From assembly GCA_000171835.1 (NCBI GenBank), contig ABHC01000002.1, positions 248,001 through 312,000 of the forward strand: a stretch of 64,000 nucleotides of DNA. The letters are read 5' to 3'. This document shows positions 1-9,758 of the stretch, piece after piece; within the stretch, counting starts at the first letter, position 1, and each line of letters begins with the position of its first letter. The notes under the pieces are model-generated. The model did no database searches. It saw nothing but the letters and a program-made list of their open reading frames with translations, and was not told the DNA's origin. The position numbers and the translations under genes were made by a program. The DNA comes from an alpha proteobacterium BAL199 (lineage in GTDB: Bacteria > Pseudomonadota > Alphaproteobacteria > Thalassobaculales > Thalassobaculaceae).

Positions 1-639
1 GCCGACGGTGCCGGCAATAGTGCGCGCGTGACCCAGGCTGCGCGACACGTTCGACTCCACGGTTGCCATGCTTGCCGACAGTTCCTCCGAGGCGGCGGCG
101 ACGCCGTTGATTGCTGCGCCGACGCTGGTGCCCAGCGAACTGGTCAGACTGGCGATGGTGCGTGCGGATCGGCGGCGAAGAGCCTGATCGAAGGCGGTGG
201 TGGCGATCACCGTCTCGGTGCTCATCAATCGCGAGACGGCGGACACCGCCCGGCGATGGCTGTCGTCGACCGGATCGCCCGCCAGGATGCGGGTGTTGAT
301 CTGGTCGGAAAGCTCGGCGAAGAACATGCCGTAGACTGCCGGGTCCAGGCCGGCCTCCAGATCGCCTTCGGCAAAACCTAGAACCCGGTCGTAGTGCTGC
401 TGGTCGACGCCGATCTCGAACACGGCGCGCCACCGGTCGCTGTGAGCCGCGGTCCATGCTGCCTCGTCCTGGCCCCACAGGAAGGACTTCAGGGACGGAT
501 GGGCAACGCAGACCTTGTAGGTCGCCGGCAGTGCAGCCGGCAGCACCGCCGCGACGTGATCATCCCAGGCGCGGGTCAGACGCTGACGGTCCTCCGGTAG
601 GGCAAGGCGGCAGCCTGACAGCAGCGATGTTAGATCCAA
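1..639 (-). CDS. methyl-accepting chemotaxis protein-like receptor, 5' part (cut by left edge)
   Basis: The minus strand is open from a TTG codon at 639 to the window edge, giving about 213 N-terminal residues of a soluble receptor. No membrane segment is visible. Residues about 20-160 form a helical, Trp/His/Tyr-rich sensor region that resembles globin-coupled sensors in length and position, but I cannot identify it firmly. From about residue 165 the sequence becomes a low-complexity Ala/Ser-rich helix with the stretch AAASEELSASMATVES, typical of the MCP signalling coiled coil. A GGAGAAGG ribosome-binding site lies just upstream of the TTG, with short spacing. An ATG in another frame at the same place would need a frameshift. 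The role is inferred to be cytoplasmic chemotaxis or other signal input. Confidence 0.6.
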   Translation of the reverse strand, partial: MDLTSLLSGCRLALPEDRQRLTRAWDDHVAAVLPAALPATYKVCVAHPSLKSFLWGQDEAAWTAAHSDRWRAVFEIGVDQQHYDRVLGFAEGDLEAGLDPAVYGMFFAELSDQINTRILAGDPVDDSHRRAVSAVSRLMSTETVIATTAFDQALRRRSARTIASLTSSLGTSVGAAINGVAAASEELSASMATVESNVSRSLGHARTIAGTVG

Positions 640-774
640 ATACCTTCTCCATCGATCGTCTGCGTTACTGCGCTCCTGGCAACGTCAATGCCGGCACGCG
701 CAACAATGTTACGTCGATGGAGTTATGATGCCGGCGGGGTTTGTCCAACCACACCTGCGTGAGGCGGCGGCTCG

Positions 775-1884
<1,110 letters not shown>

Positions 1885-1932
1885 GGCAAATCTCCGTTGT
1901 TCTCTGACGGTCCTGGAGGCGGCGACCGTGGG

Positions 1933-2589
1933 TCAGCTGTGGGCGGAGACCAGGAACAGCACGACGGCGGCGGCGACGGCGCCCCAACTCACCAGTACGG
2001 CCCAGTGCATGCCGGGATAGATGTTCTCATCCGGGATTCCCAGGCGCTTCATTTCTTCCTTCATCGGGTTGCTCGATGCCACCGCAGTATCCTCCTTGTG
2101 ATGACCGGCGTGGGCCGGTGCGGCCGCCGCAGCGGGCGCGCCCCGGCTCGTCGCGATTTCGCTGAATTTGGCGAAGAAGTCGTTGGCGTATTTCTTGGCC
2201 GTGGAATCGATCAGCCGGGCGCCGATCTGGGCAAGCTTGCCGCCAACCGAGGCGTTGACTTCGTAGCTAAGCACCGTCGCGGAACCGCCCTCGGCGTCCT
2301 CGAGCTTCACCTTGGCGCCGCCCTTGGCAAAGCCGGCGGCGCCGCCCTTGCCCTCGCCGGAGATCGTGTAGCCGTTCGGCGGATCGATGTCGGACAGAGT
2401 CACCTGGCCGCTGAACTTGGCCTTGACCGGCCCGACCTTGACCGAGACCTTGGCGGTGAACCCAGTGTCGCCGGTCTTTTCGATCTCCTCACAGCCCGGA
2501 ATGCACTCCTTCAGCACATCGGGATCGTTCAGCGCCTCCCAGACGATTTGGCGGGAGGCCGGGATCGTGTGCTGGCCGGTCATATCCAT
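1933..2589 (-). CDS. CoxG-family SRPBCC protein with C-terminal membrane anchor
   Basis: The 218-residue product is a carbon monoxide dehydrogenase subunit G family protein. Residues 1-145 make the START-like (SRPBCC) lipid-binding fold, starting with the family-typical HTIPASRQIVWEALNDPDV segment and including PGCEEIEK. A Pro/Ala/His linker follows, and the last 24 residues contain one hydrophobic helix (about 195-214) that should anchor it in the membrane. In characterised CO oxidisers CoxG links the CoxMSL molybdenum enzyme to the membrane or quinone pool. No coxMSL genes are present in this window, so the partner here is unknown. It lies 91 bases downstream of the Mrp antiporter operon and upstream of frmA, all on one strand. 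Confidence 0.8.
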   Translation of the reverse strand: MDMTGQHTIPASRQIVWEALNDPDVLKECIPGCEEIEKTGDTGFTAKVSVKVGPVKAKFSGQVTLSDIDPPNGYTISGEGKGGAAGFAKGGAKVKLEDAEGGSATVLSYEVNASVGGKLAQIGARLIDSTAKKYANDFFAKFSEIATSRGAPAAAAAPAHAGHHKEDTAVASSNPMKEEMKRLGIPDENIYPGMHWAVLVSWGAVAAAVVLFLVSAHS

Positions 2590-2680
2590 TGCAAGGGACC
2601 TTTCGTCGGCGACGCCGTGGATCGGACATCGCTTAACAAATTTGGCGAGGGATCGCCAGAACCCGCGGCAAGCCTGTGGG

Positions 2681-4381
2681 TCAGTCCGCTGAGTAACCGA
2701 CCAGCAGCGTCACCAGCAGCAGTACCGCCACCCAGGCTACACCGTTGCCGACCCGAACCGTGCGTCCGACGATGCCGTACGGGCCGAAGTTGCGGGACGC
2801 AGCATCGATCGAGGCCGATACCATGGCCCGGCTACCACCAATGAGGCGGGACCAGACCGTATCGATACCCAGGCCGAGGCCGCGGATGATAACCGGTAGG
2901 GCCCTGCGGTAGATCCAGTCGAAGTCGAGATTGGTTGCCCGGAATTCCGCCGGATACAGGCCCTTGCGCATCAGGAAGACGAAGGCCAGCAGGGCGAACA
3001 GCAGCATTTGCAGCTGAGTGACCACATGGGCGACCGTGTAGGGCTGGTAGTCAACCGGGAACGGCAGGATGGCGTACAGCGGTGCCGGATAGACGCCGAT
3101 CCCGACGCACAGTGCGGCGGTCAGCACCATCGCAGTCACCATGTTCCATGGCGCCTCTTTGCACCGGATGCCGCTGTCGTGGCCGAAGAAGGTGAAGTAC
3201 GGAATCTTGATGCCGGAATGCTCAAGCACGCCGACCGAGGCGAACAGCAGCACCAGCCAGACGATCCAATGCCCGGTATCGGCCGTCGCCGACTGGATCA
3301 GGCTTTTGGAGACGAAGCCGCTGAACAGCGGGAACGCCGAGATCGAAGCGGCGCCGATCACGCAGCACACCATGGTGATCGGCATCGAGCGGTACAGCCC
3401 GCCGAGTTCGGACGCCTTGGTGGTGCCGGTGCGGTGCAGGACCGCGCCCATGCTCATGAACAACACGGCCTTGTAGAGGATGTGACAGAAGGCGTGCGCG
3501 GCGGTGCCGTTCAGCGCCAGCGGCGTGCCCACGCCGATGCCGACGACCATGAAGCCGAGCTGGTTGTTCAGGCTATACGCCAGCACTTTGCGCAGATTGT
3601 TCTCCACCGCGGCGAAGAAGATCGGGAACACCGTCATCACCGCGCCGATGTAGATCAGAACCTCGGTGCCGGGGAAGCCGCGCGCCAGGGCGTAGACCGC
3701 AAGCTTGGTGGTGAACGCCGACAGGGTCACCGTGCCGGTGGCGGTGGCGGCCGGGTAGGAGTCCTGCAGCCAGTTGTGCAGCAGCGGGAACGCGCATTTG
3801 ATGCCGAACGCCAGGAAGATCAGGCCGGTGCCGAGGCCGTCCAGCTTCATGGCGTCGAACGCCACCGACCCGGTCTGCGATGCCTGGATCAGCACCCCAG
3901 ACAGCAGGATCACGCCGGATCCGACCTGGATGATCAAGTAACGCATGCCGGTGTGGTAGGAGCCTTCGGTGCGGGTCGCCCAGATCAGGAACACCGAGGT
4001 GATGGCGGTGGCTTCCCAGAACACGAACAGGCTGATCAGGTCGCCGCAGAACACCGCCCCGACCGCTGAGCCGGCGTACAGCAGGGTTGAGACCTGTTGC
4101 ATGGCGTCGCGGACGTGCCAGGCGAACACCAGGGCCAGGAAAGCGGCGATGTTGAAGATCAACCCGAACACGAAGCTCAAGCTGTCGACCCGCAGCAACG
4201 TCACTGATTGGCCGACGATGCTGGTGGTCAGATGATCGCCATAGGGGATGTCCAGCAGCAGCAGGATGCCGACGACCGGCACCAGACACATGAAGGCCGA
4301 GCGCAGGCTGCCGTTCGGGATCAGCAGCGCCAGCGGCGCGCCGATCAGATAGACCAGGAACGGCGGGATGGTCGCCAACAT
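2681..4381 (-). CDS. MrpD/NuoN-like proton-conducting antiporter subunit (third paralogue)
   Basis: The 566-residue polytopic membrane protein belongs to the proton_antipo_M family shared by Mrp antiporter subunits A and D and complex I subunits NuoL, M and N. It is longer than the other two copies in this operon. The conserved core includes a glutamate in a transmembrane helix (FVFWEATAITS, about 120) and the discontinuous-helix region KCAFPLLHNWLQDSYPAA (about 195-212), followed by lysines in KVLAYSLNNQLGF. It should form one proton or sodium translocation channel of the complex. Its ATG shares one base with the stop of the preceding small gene. The extended C-terminal region with a further helix pair is not present in short MrpD proteins. 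Confidence 0.85.
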   Translation of the reverse strand: MLATIPPFLVYLIGAPLALLIPNGSLRSAFMCLVPVVGILLLLDIPYGDHLTTSIVGQSVTLLRVDSLSFVFGLIFNIAAFLALVFAWHVRDAMQQVSTLLYAGSAVGAVFCGDLISLFVFWEATAITSVFLIWATRTEGSYHTGMRYLIIQVGSGVILLSGVLIQASQTGSVAFDAMKLDGLGTGLIFLAFGIKCAFPLLHNWLQDSYPAATATGTVTLSAFTTKLAVYALARGFPGTEVLIYIGAVMTVFPIFFAAVENNLRKVLAYSLNNQLGFMVVGIGVGTPLALNGTAAHAFCHILYKAVLFMSMGAVLHRTGTTKASELGGLYRSMPITMVCCVIGAASISAFPLFSGFVSKSLIQSATADTGHWIVWLVLLFASVGVLEHSGIKIPYFTFFGHDSGIRCKEAPWNMVTAMVLTAALCVGIGVYPAPLYAILPFPVDYQPYTVAHVVTQLQMLLFALLAFVFLMRKGLYPAEFRATNLDFDWIYRRALPVIIRGLGLGIDTVWSRLIGGSRAMVSASIDAASRNFGPYGIVGRTVRVGNGVAWVAVLLLVTLLVGYSAD

Positions 4382-4722
4382 CAGCGCTGCTCCCCGGTCA
4401 TGTGGCTGTTCGGGGTTTCCGCGTCGATCGAATAGGGTGCGTAGTAGTCCTCGCGGCGGCGGATGATCAGTCGAAGCGTCTTCGCACCAAAGATCACCAG
4501 CGCGTAGATGACGAAGCCGAACACCGGATAGAAGAACGGCAGTGCCTCAACCGGTACCGAAGGGTGCTTCTCGTACAACAGGTCGACGACTGCCAGGAGG
4601 CCGCAGACGATCGCCAGGCCGGCGATGACCCGCATCGGGTTGGCGACCAGCCAATCGAGCATCCGAACGAATCGGCCGGTGGCGCGGTCGGGCGTAATGG
4701 GAGAGGCGGGATGGTCGCTCAT
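4381..4722 (-). CDS. small two-helix membrane protein of the Mrp-like operon
   Basis: This 113-residue protein has two predicted membrane helices (about 30-50 and 61-86), with a positively charged loop after the second helix (LRLIIRRRED). I do not recognise a named family. It sits between two MrpD-like genes with a 10-base gap upstream and a one-base stop/start overlap downstream (TGATG), so it is almost certainly translated as part of the antiporter operon. A role as an accessory subunit or assembly factor is inferred from position only. Confidence 0.75.
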   Translation of the reverse strand: MSDHPASPITPDRATGRFVRMLDWLVANPMRVIAGLAIVCGLLAVVDLLYEKHPSVPVEALPFFYPVFGFVIYALVIFGAKTLRLIIRRREDYYAPYSIDAETPNSHMTGEQR

Positions 4723-4732
4723 CGGGCGGCCC

Positions 4733-6223
4733 TCACTGGACGATCGGGCGGAGGAGGGCGATCACCTCGTCCGCGTAGAAGAACAGGACGACGCACCCGG
4801 CCGCGGTCAGGCACGGTGGCAACACGCACAGCAGCGGCGCCTCCTGCACCCCATCCTTCGCCGGAGCGGCGGCCGCCCCGACCGACTGTGGCACCAGATC
4901 CGGCGAGGGTCGGAAGAAGCCGCGCGCCACCACCGGAATCAGGTAGGCGACGTTCAGCAACGAACTGATCATGTACACCGCAACCACGATCCACATGCCG
5001 GTCTCGACCGCGCCCATCGCCAGATACCACTTGCTCCACACCCCGGCGAGCGGCGGCAATCCGATGATGCTGAGCGAGCCGACCAGGAAGGCGGCGTAGG
5101 TGAACGGCATCTTGCGGCCGAGTCCGTCCATCTGGCTGATCTCGGTCTTGTGGGTCGCGACGTAAATCGCCCCGGCGCACATGAACAGCGTGATCTTGCC
5201 CAGCGCGTGGGTCGCGATGTGCAGCGCGCCGCCGAGGATTCCGAAGGACGTCGCCAGGGCTGCACCAAGGACGATGTAGGACAATTGGCTGATGGTCGAG
5301 TAGGCAAGCCGGGCCTTCAGGTTGTCCTTGGTCATGGCGACCAGCGAGGCGGCCAGCATGGTGAAGGCGGCAACCCCGATCAGCCACTGCGATGCCCCGG
5401 TATCGGCGAGCAGGTCGATGCCGAAGATGTAGACGATCACCTTCAGCACGGTGAATACCCCGGCCTTCACCACTGCCACCGCATGCAGCAGGGCACTGAC
5501 TGGTGTCGGCGCCACCATCGCCGATGGCAGCCAGCGGTGGAACGGCATCAGCGCCGCCTTGCCGATTCCGAACATGTACAGGGCCAGCAGGATCGGCAGC
5601 AGGGTCGGGTCGATCTTGTCGCGCAGGATGCCGCCGACGGTAAAGTCGAGGGTGCCGGCGGCAATCCAGGTCCAGATGATGGCCACCATCTGGAAGCCGA
5701 TCGAGGTCCCCATCAGCAGGCCGAGGTACACCCGGGCGCCGCGCTTGGCCTCGTCGGTGCCCTTGTGGGCAACCAGCGGATAGGTCGACAGCGTCAGGGT
5801 CTCATAGAAGATGAACAGGGTGAACATGTTGCCGGCGAAGGCGATGCCCATCGAACTGGAAATCGCAATGGCGAAGCAGATGTAGAAACGGGTCTGGTTC
5901 TGCTCGCCGTTCCCGCGCATGTAGCCGATCGAGTACAGCGAGTTGATGATCCACAATCCGCTGGCGACGCAGGCGAACAGCATGCCGAGCGGCTCGACCT
6001 GCAGGACCAGCGGCAGACCCGGAGCAACTTCGACCAAGGTGGCAGTCGGCTGGCCGCCGGCCAGGACGTCCTGCAGCAACGCGTAGACCGCAGCGGCCAG
6101 CAGCCCGGCGGTGACCAGGGTGACCGCTTCACGGACATTCGGGCGACCACCGGTCAACGCCATGAACACCGCGCCGAGCAGCGGTAGCAGCAGCGTGACG
6201 GCCAGCAGGAAGGACGGGTTCAT
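4733..6223 (-). CDS. MrpD-like proton-conducting antiporter subunit (second paralogue)
   Basis: The 496-residue product is a multi-helix membrane protein of the proton_antipo_M family. Key features are the membrane glutamate in FTLFIFYETLTLSTYPLVA (about 130), the lysine/histidine helix GKAALMPFHRWLPSAM (about 218-233) and the KARLAYSTISQLSY segment, all typical of MrpD and NuoM/N channels. Its length is that of classical MrpD. The start codon overlaps the end of the upstream paralogue by four bases (6220-6223), indicating translational coupling. It presumably forms one of several ion channels in a single membrane complex. Confidence 0.88.
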   Translation of the reverse strand: MNPSFLLAVTLLLPLLGAVFMALTGGRPNVREAVTLVTAGLLAAAVYALLQDVLAGGQPTATLVEVAPGLPLVLQVEPLGMLFACVASGLWIINSLYSIGYMRGNGEQNQTRFYICFAIAISSSMGIAFAGNMFTLFIFYETLTLSTYPLVAHKGTDEAKRGARVYLGLLMGTSIGFQMVAIIWTWIAAGTLDFTVGGILRDKIDPTLLPILLALYMFGIGKAALMPFHRWLPSAMVAPTPVSALLHAVAVVKAGVFTVLKVIVYIFGIDLLADTGASQWLIGVAAFTMLAASLVAMTKDNLKARLAYSTISQLSYIVLGAALATSFGILGGALHIATHALGKITLFMCAGAIYVATHKTEISQMDGLGRKMPFTYAAFLVGSLSIIGLPPLAGVWSKWYLAMGAVETGMWIVVAVYMISSLLNVAYLIPVVARGFFRPSPDLVPQSVGAAAAPAKDGVQEAPLLCVLPPCLTAAGCVVLFFYADEVIALLRPIVQ

Positions 6224-7725
6224 GGCGCGCCCCCCAGCAGGCCCATCGCGGCGGTGCGGGCGACCCCGACGGTGAACTCGGCGTTGATGCCGAAGCCGAT
6301 GTTGGCCAGCACCAGAACCCAGGTCGGGACCAGCATCGACAGCGGCGCTTCGCGCACCACCCGACCCTCCGGCGGTTCTTTAAGATAGGCGGCCTCAACG
6401 ATCTTCCAGACATAGATGATCGCCAGCAGCGAACTCGCCAGGATGACCGCGGCAATCGGCCAGCGTCCGTCATCCAGGGCGGCGGTGATCAGGTACCATT
6501 TGCTGATGAAGCCGACGGTCAGCGGCACGCCGATCAGGCTGAGCCCTCCGGTGACGAATGCGGCCATGGTCCAGGGCATCTGCCGACCGAGGCCCTGCAC
6601 GCCCCGCATGGTCACGTCGCCGACCCGCAGCATGATGCAGCCGAGGGCCAGGAACAGTGCGCCCTTCATCAGGGCGTGGTTGAACAGATGCAGGATTGCC
6701 GCGGTCAACCCCTCGACGCTGCCATAGGCGATGCCGAGCACCATGTAGCCGATTTGAGCCACGCTGGAGTACGCCAGCAGGCGCTTGATGTTGTACTGGT
6801 AAATGGCGGCGACGGTGGCGGCGACCATGCCGATCAGCGCGAGCGGCAGCAGCACATAGTCCAGCGTCAGCGCCATGAAGCCGTAGGACGGCGCGAACAC
6901 CACGAACAGGAAGCGCAGCAGGACGTAGACCGAAACCTTGGTCGAGGTGGCGGCCAGGAAGGCGGTGCCGGTCGATGGCGCGTAGGTGTAGGCATTCGGC
7001 AACCAGGTGTGCAGCGGGAACAGCGCAAGCTTCAGGCCCATGCCGACGACGATGAACGCGAACGCCACATGGACGGTGCGGTTGTGCTGCAGGGCCGGGA
7101 CCCGCTCGCTCAGGTCGATGATGTTCAGGGTGCCGGTGACCATGTACAGCAGCCCGACGCCGATCACGAAGAACGTCGCCCCGACGGTCCCCAGCACCAG
7201 GTAGTTGTACGCGGCGGTCAGCGCCCGTCGGTCCATCCCGGCGCCGGCCGACACCAGGATGTACGACGACAGCGAAGTGATCTCCAGGAACACGAAGACG
7301 TTGAACGCGTCGCCGGTGATCGTCACGCCAAGCAGGCCGGCAAGGCACAGCAGGTAGGCGGTGTAGTACAGGCCATGCTGGTTGGCCGGGATCTCTGCCA
7401 TCACGCTGCGCCGGGCGTACGGCATCACCGCCGAACCGATTCCGGAGACAATGACCAGTACGATCGCGTTGGTGGCGTCGATCACGTACTCGATGCCCCA
7501 CGGGGCAGCCCAGCCGCCCATCTCGTATCGGATCGTGCCGTCGGCCAGCACCACCTGCAGCAGCACCAGTGAGGTGGCGAACGCCGCCCAGCTCACGAGG
7601 GTCGCAAAGCCCCAGCAGATCACGCCGCGCCGCAGCAGGAAGCATACCGGCGCCGCCAGCAACGGCACCACCACCTGGAGGGCGGGCAGGTGCGGGACGA
7701 TCCCGGACAGGGTTGCTCCGGTCAT
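6220..7725 (-). CDS. mrpD: Na+/H+ antiporter subunit D
   Basis: The 501-residue product is the MrpD homologue directly following mrpC, the position occupied by mrpD in other Mrp operons. It carries the conserved transmembrane glutamate (VFVFLEITSLSSYILV, about 145), the channel helix KLALFPLHTWLPNAYTYA (about 235-252) and the lysine-containing KRLLAYSSVAQIGYM segment. It should catalyse proton movement coupled to sodium extrusion as part of the multi-subunit complex. Start and stop overlap the neighbouring genes by four bases on both sides. Because two further paralogues follow, this operon encodes three channel subunits of the MrpD type. Confidence 0.92.
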   Translation of the reverse strand: MTGATLSGIVPHLPALQVVVPLLAAPVCFLLRRGVICWGFATLVSWAAFATSLVLLQVVLADGTIRYEMGGWAAPWGIEYVIDATNAIVLVIVSGIGSAVMPYARRSVMAEIPANQHGLYYTAYLLCLAGLLGVTITGDAFNVFVFLEITSLSSYILVSAGAGMDRRALTAAYNYLVLGTVGATFFVIGVGLLYMVTGTLNIIDLSERVPALQHNRTVHVAFAFIVVGMGLKLALFPLHTWLPNAYTYAPSTGTAFLAATSTKVSVYVLLRFLFVVFAPSYGFMALTLDYVLLPLALIGMVAATVAAIYQYNIKRLLAYSSVAQIGYMVLGIAYGSVEGLTAAILHLFNHALMKGALFLALGCIMLRVGDVTMRGVQGLGRQMPWTMAAFVTGGLSLIGVPLTVGFISKWYLITAALDDGRWPIAAVILASSLLAIIYVWKIVEAAYLKEPPEGRVVREAPLSMLVPTWVLVLANIGFGINAEFTVGVARTAAMGLLGGAP

Positions 7726-8117
7726 GGCAGGCGTCCTTCGAGATCGCGCGCCATGTCCTGCTTCTCGGCATCGTCGATCTCGTCGTCCTCGATCGAGTCG
7801 TAGGCCTCGCGAATCCGCACGACGAAGGCGAGGCCGAGCGCAGTGGTGGCGATGCCGACGACGATCGCCGTCAGGATCAGCACATGCGGGATCGGGTTGG
7901 AGAAGATCTCATCCCTGCCTGTCAGGATCGGCGCGGTGCCGCCGGCGACCTTGCCCATCGAGATGTACAGGATGAACACCGACGTCTGGAACACATTCAA
8001 CCCAATGATCTTTTTGACCAGGTTTCCGCGTGCCACGACAATATACAGGCCGGTCATCATCAGCAGGATGACGATCCAGTAGTTGTACTTGGCTAGGAAC
8101 AACTCGAGCATCGTCAC
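7722..8117 (-). CDS. mrpC: Na+/H+ antiporter subunit C (NuoK-like)
   Basis: The product of about 131 residues has three membrane helices and is homologous to NuoK of complex I, including the GLYIVVARGNLVKKIIGLNV region and the glycine-rich third helix. Subunit C helps form the membrane ion path of Mrp complexes. The GTG at 8117 overlaps the mrpB stop in a GTGA arrangement, matching the ATGA couplings elsewhere in the operon. An ATG at 8111 is an equally possible start. The acidic C-terminal tail (SIEDDEIDDAEK) is cytoplasmic. Confidence 0.9.
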   Translation of the reverse strand: MTMLELFLAKYNYWIVILLMMTGLYIVVARGNLVKKIIGLNVFQTSVFILYISMGKVAGGTAPILTGRDEIFSNPIPHVLILTAIVVGIATTALGLAFVVRIREAYDSIEDDEIDDAEKQDMARDLEGRLP

Positions 8118-8551
8118 CAATCTTCGTCGTCAATGTCACGGGTCCGGCCGGCATAGGCCAGGAAGATCAGGGTCATGACCGCCGCCACCGTAAGACCGAC
8201 GCCGAACTCAACGGTGATGATGCCGATGTGCTGGCCGGCGGTGTCGTTTGCGACCAGCCAATCGTAGTCCAGATAGTTGCCGCCCAGGGCCAGTGCCGCG
8301 TAGCCGACCAACGCGAAAATCATCACCCCGAGCGGAGCGAACACCAGGAGGACTTCCGGCTTGAACACCTGTCTGGCCCGTTCGATGCCGAAGATCAGGG
8401 CATACAGGATGATCGCGGCCGCCACGATCACGCCGGCCTGGAAGCCGCCGCCCGGGCTGAAGTCGCCATGGAACTGGACGTACAGCCCGTACAGGATGAT
8501 GAACGGAATCAGGATCTTGGAAACGACCCGTAGGACCAGGTGATGCCTCAT
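8114..8551 (-). CDS. mrpB: Na+/H+ antiporter subunit B
   Basis: The 145-residue product is a MnhB-domain protein with four predicted membrane helices. The hallmark HGDFSPGGGFQAGVI segment lies at about residues 29-43. In Mrp complexes subunit B packs next to the C-terminal part of subunit A; here it follows a separate MbhD/E-like gene that corresponds to that part. The start overlaps the upstream stop by four bases (ATGA). Confidence 0.92.
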   Translation of the reverse strand: MRHHLVLRVVSKILIPFIILYGLYVQFHGDFSPGGGFQAGVIVAAAIILYALIFGIERARQVFKPEVLLVFAPLGVMIFALVGYAALALGGNYLDYDWLVANDTAGQHIGIITVEFGVGLTVAAVMTLIFLAYAGRTRDIDDEDW

Positions 8552-9114
8552 GCGTCACGCTCCGGCCGGCGGGTCCCGGCCTCCTCGTCCTCTTCGCGTC
8601 GACGGCCCAGCAGCAGCAGCACGCCAACTCCGGCGGTGAAGATCACCGCGGTCTCGCCCAGCGTGTCGTAGCCGCGGTAGCTGGCCAGGACCGCCGTGAC
8701 GATGTTCGGGATCTGGATGTCGTCGCGGGTGCCGGCGATGTACTCCGGAACGATATGCTGCAGGGCCGGCGCGTTCGGATCGCCGAACGCCGGCATGTCG
8801 ACGGTTCCGTAGACCAACAGCGCGCCGGTCGCCAGCACCACGAGGAACGGACTCCAGCGGAAATCCTTCTTCACCTTCTCACGGCGCCGGGTGAGGGTGA
8901 GGGTGCCAAGCATCAGGACGGTCGAGATGCCCGCACCGACCGCCGCTTCGGTGAACGCCACGTCGACCGCGTCCAGATTCACCAGCAGGGCCGCGGAGGT
9001 CAGGCTGTAGCCGCCGGCCAGCATCGTGGCGACGAACAGGTGGCGGGTTGTCAGGATGGCGATCGCGGTGATCCCGAGCAGGCCAAGCAGAACGACATTG
9101 ATCAGCAATTCCAT
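8548..9114 (-). CDS. fused MbhD/MbhE-like subunit (equivalent of the MrpA C-terminal region)
   Basis: This 188-residue membrane protein joins two modules. Residues about 1-75 match the DUF4040/MbhD type (GYSLTSAALLVNLDAVDVAF, TEAAVGAG), which is NuoJ-like. After a loop, residues about 90-170 match MbhE, ending in the typical GYDTLGETAVIFTAGVGVLLLL helix. In standard bacterial Mrp systems these modules form the C-terminal end of the large MrpA protein. Here they are encoded on their own without the NuoL-like N-terminal part, as in archaeal Mbh/Mbx clusters. The gene lies between mrpG (3-base gap) and mrpB (4-base overlap). Confidence 0.88.
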   Translation of the reverse strand: MELLINVVLLGLLGITAIAILTTRHLFVATMLAGGYSLTSAALLVNLDAVDVAFTEAAVGAGISTVLMLGTLTLTRRREKVKKDFRWSPFLVVLATGALLVYGTVDMPAFGDPNAPALQHIVPEYIAGTRDDIQIPNIVTAVLASYRGYDTLGETAVIFTAGVGVLLLLGRRREEDEEAGTRRPERDA

Positions 9115-9117
9115 CGA

Positions 9118-9450
9118 TCAGCGCTCCTTCTCGGGAAGGTCTTCCGGCGGAACGCCGAACGGGCGCAGCCCGACGGTGTAGGCGGCGTTGGCGACCGCGT
9201 GGGTCGCGGTCGGGCTGGTCAACAGGATCAGCAGCAGGATGAACACCAGCTTGACCGTGACCAGGGTCCAGCCGCCCAGGAACATCATGCCGACCAGCAT
9301 CAGCGAGAGGCCGAGCGTATCGGTGATGCCGGCGGCGTGCAGCCGGGTGTAGAAATCGGGCAGGCGCCACAGGCCGAACGAGCCGATCAGCACGAAGATC
9401 GCACCGACCGCCAGGAACACCCCGGCCAGGATCGCGGCGAGCACGGTCAT
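9118..9450 (-). CDS. mrpG: Na+/H+ antiporter subunit G
   Basis: The 110-residue product is a PhaG/MnhG family subunit with three membrane helices. Recognisable are SFGLWRLPDFYTRLHAAG (about 24-41) and the LLLILLTSPTATHAVANAAY segment (about 72-91). The frame is open further upstream to 9789, but the ATG at 9450 overlaps the mrpF stop by four bases and yields a normal-length MrpG, so it is the chosen start. Confidence 0.92.
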   Translation of the reverse strand: MTVLAAILAGVFLAVGAIFVLIGSFGLWRLPDFYTRLHAAGITDTLGLSLMLVGMMFLGGWTLVTVKLVFILLLILLTSPTATHAVANAAYTVGLRPFGVPPEDLPEKER

Positions 9451-9758
9451 CGCTGGGTCTCCGCTTTGCGCTCGCCCGAACTGGCGCCGCCCAGGTTGCG
9501 GTACCGGAAGAATTTCAGGACGGCCAGCGTCCCGATGAAATTGACCAGGGCGTAAAGCAGCGCAATGTCGAGAAAGTCCGGACGTCCGGCCAGGAAGCCC
9601 ATGGCCGCGATCAACAGCACGATCTTGGTGCCGAAGCTGTTCACCGCGAGCACGCGATCGTACAGGCTGGGCCCGGCAATGGCGCGGACCAGCGTGATCA
9701 GCAGGGCGACCAGCAGGCCGGCGGTCGCGGCCGCGAGCATCATCAGCGCGTAGTCCAT
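9447..9758 (-). CDS. mrpF: Na+/H+ antiporter subunit F
   Basis: The 103-residue product is a MnhF/MrpF family subunit with three membrane helices and the conserved GPSLYDRVLAVNSFGTKIV segment at about 29-47. It is a small structural subunit of the Mrp membrane complex. The start codon shares one base with the mrpE stop (TGATG) and its end overlaps mrpG by four bases. Confidence 0.92.
   Translation of the reverse strand: MDYALMMLAAATAGLLVALLITLVRAIAGPSLYDRVLAVNSFGTKIVLLIAAMGFLAGRPDFLDIALLYALVNFIGTLAVLKFFRYRNLGGASSGERKAETQR

Noticed and set aside
4625-6187. 520-codon open frame on the plus strand
   Set aside because: Antisense to the second MrpD-like gene; the translation is His/Gln/Arg-rich without recognisable motifs.
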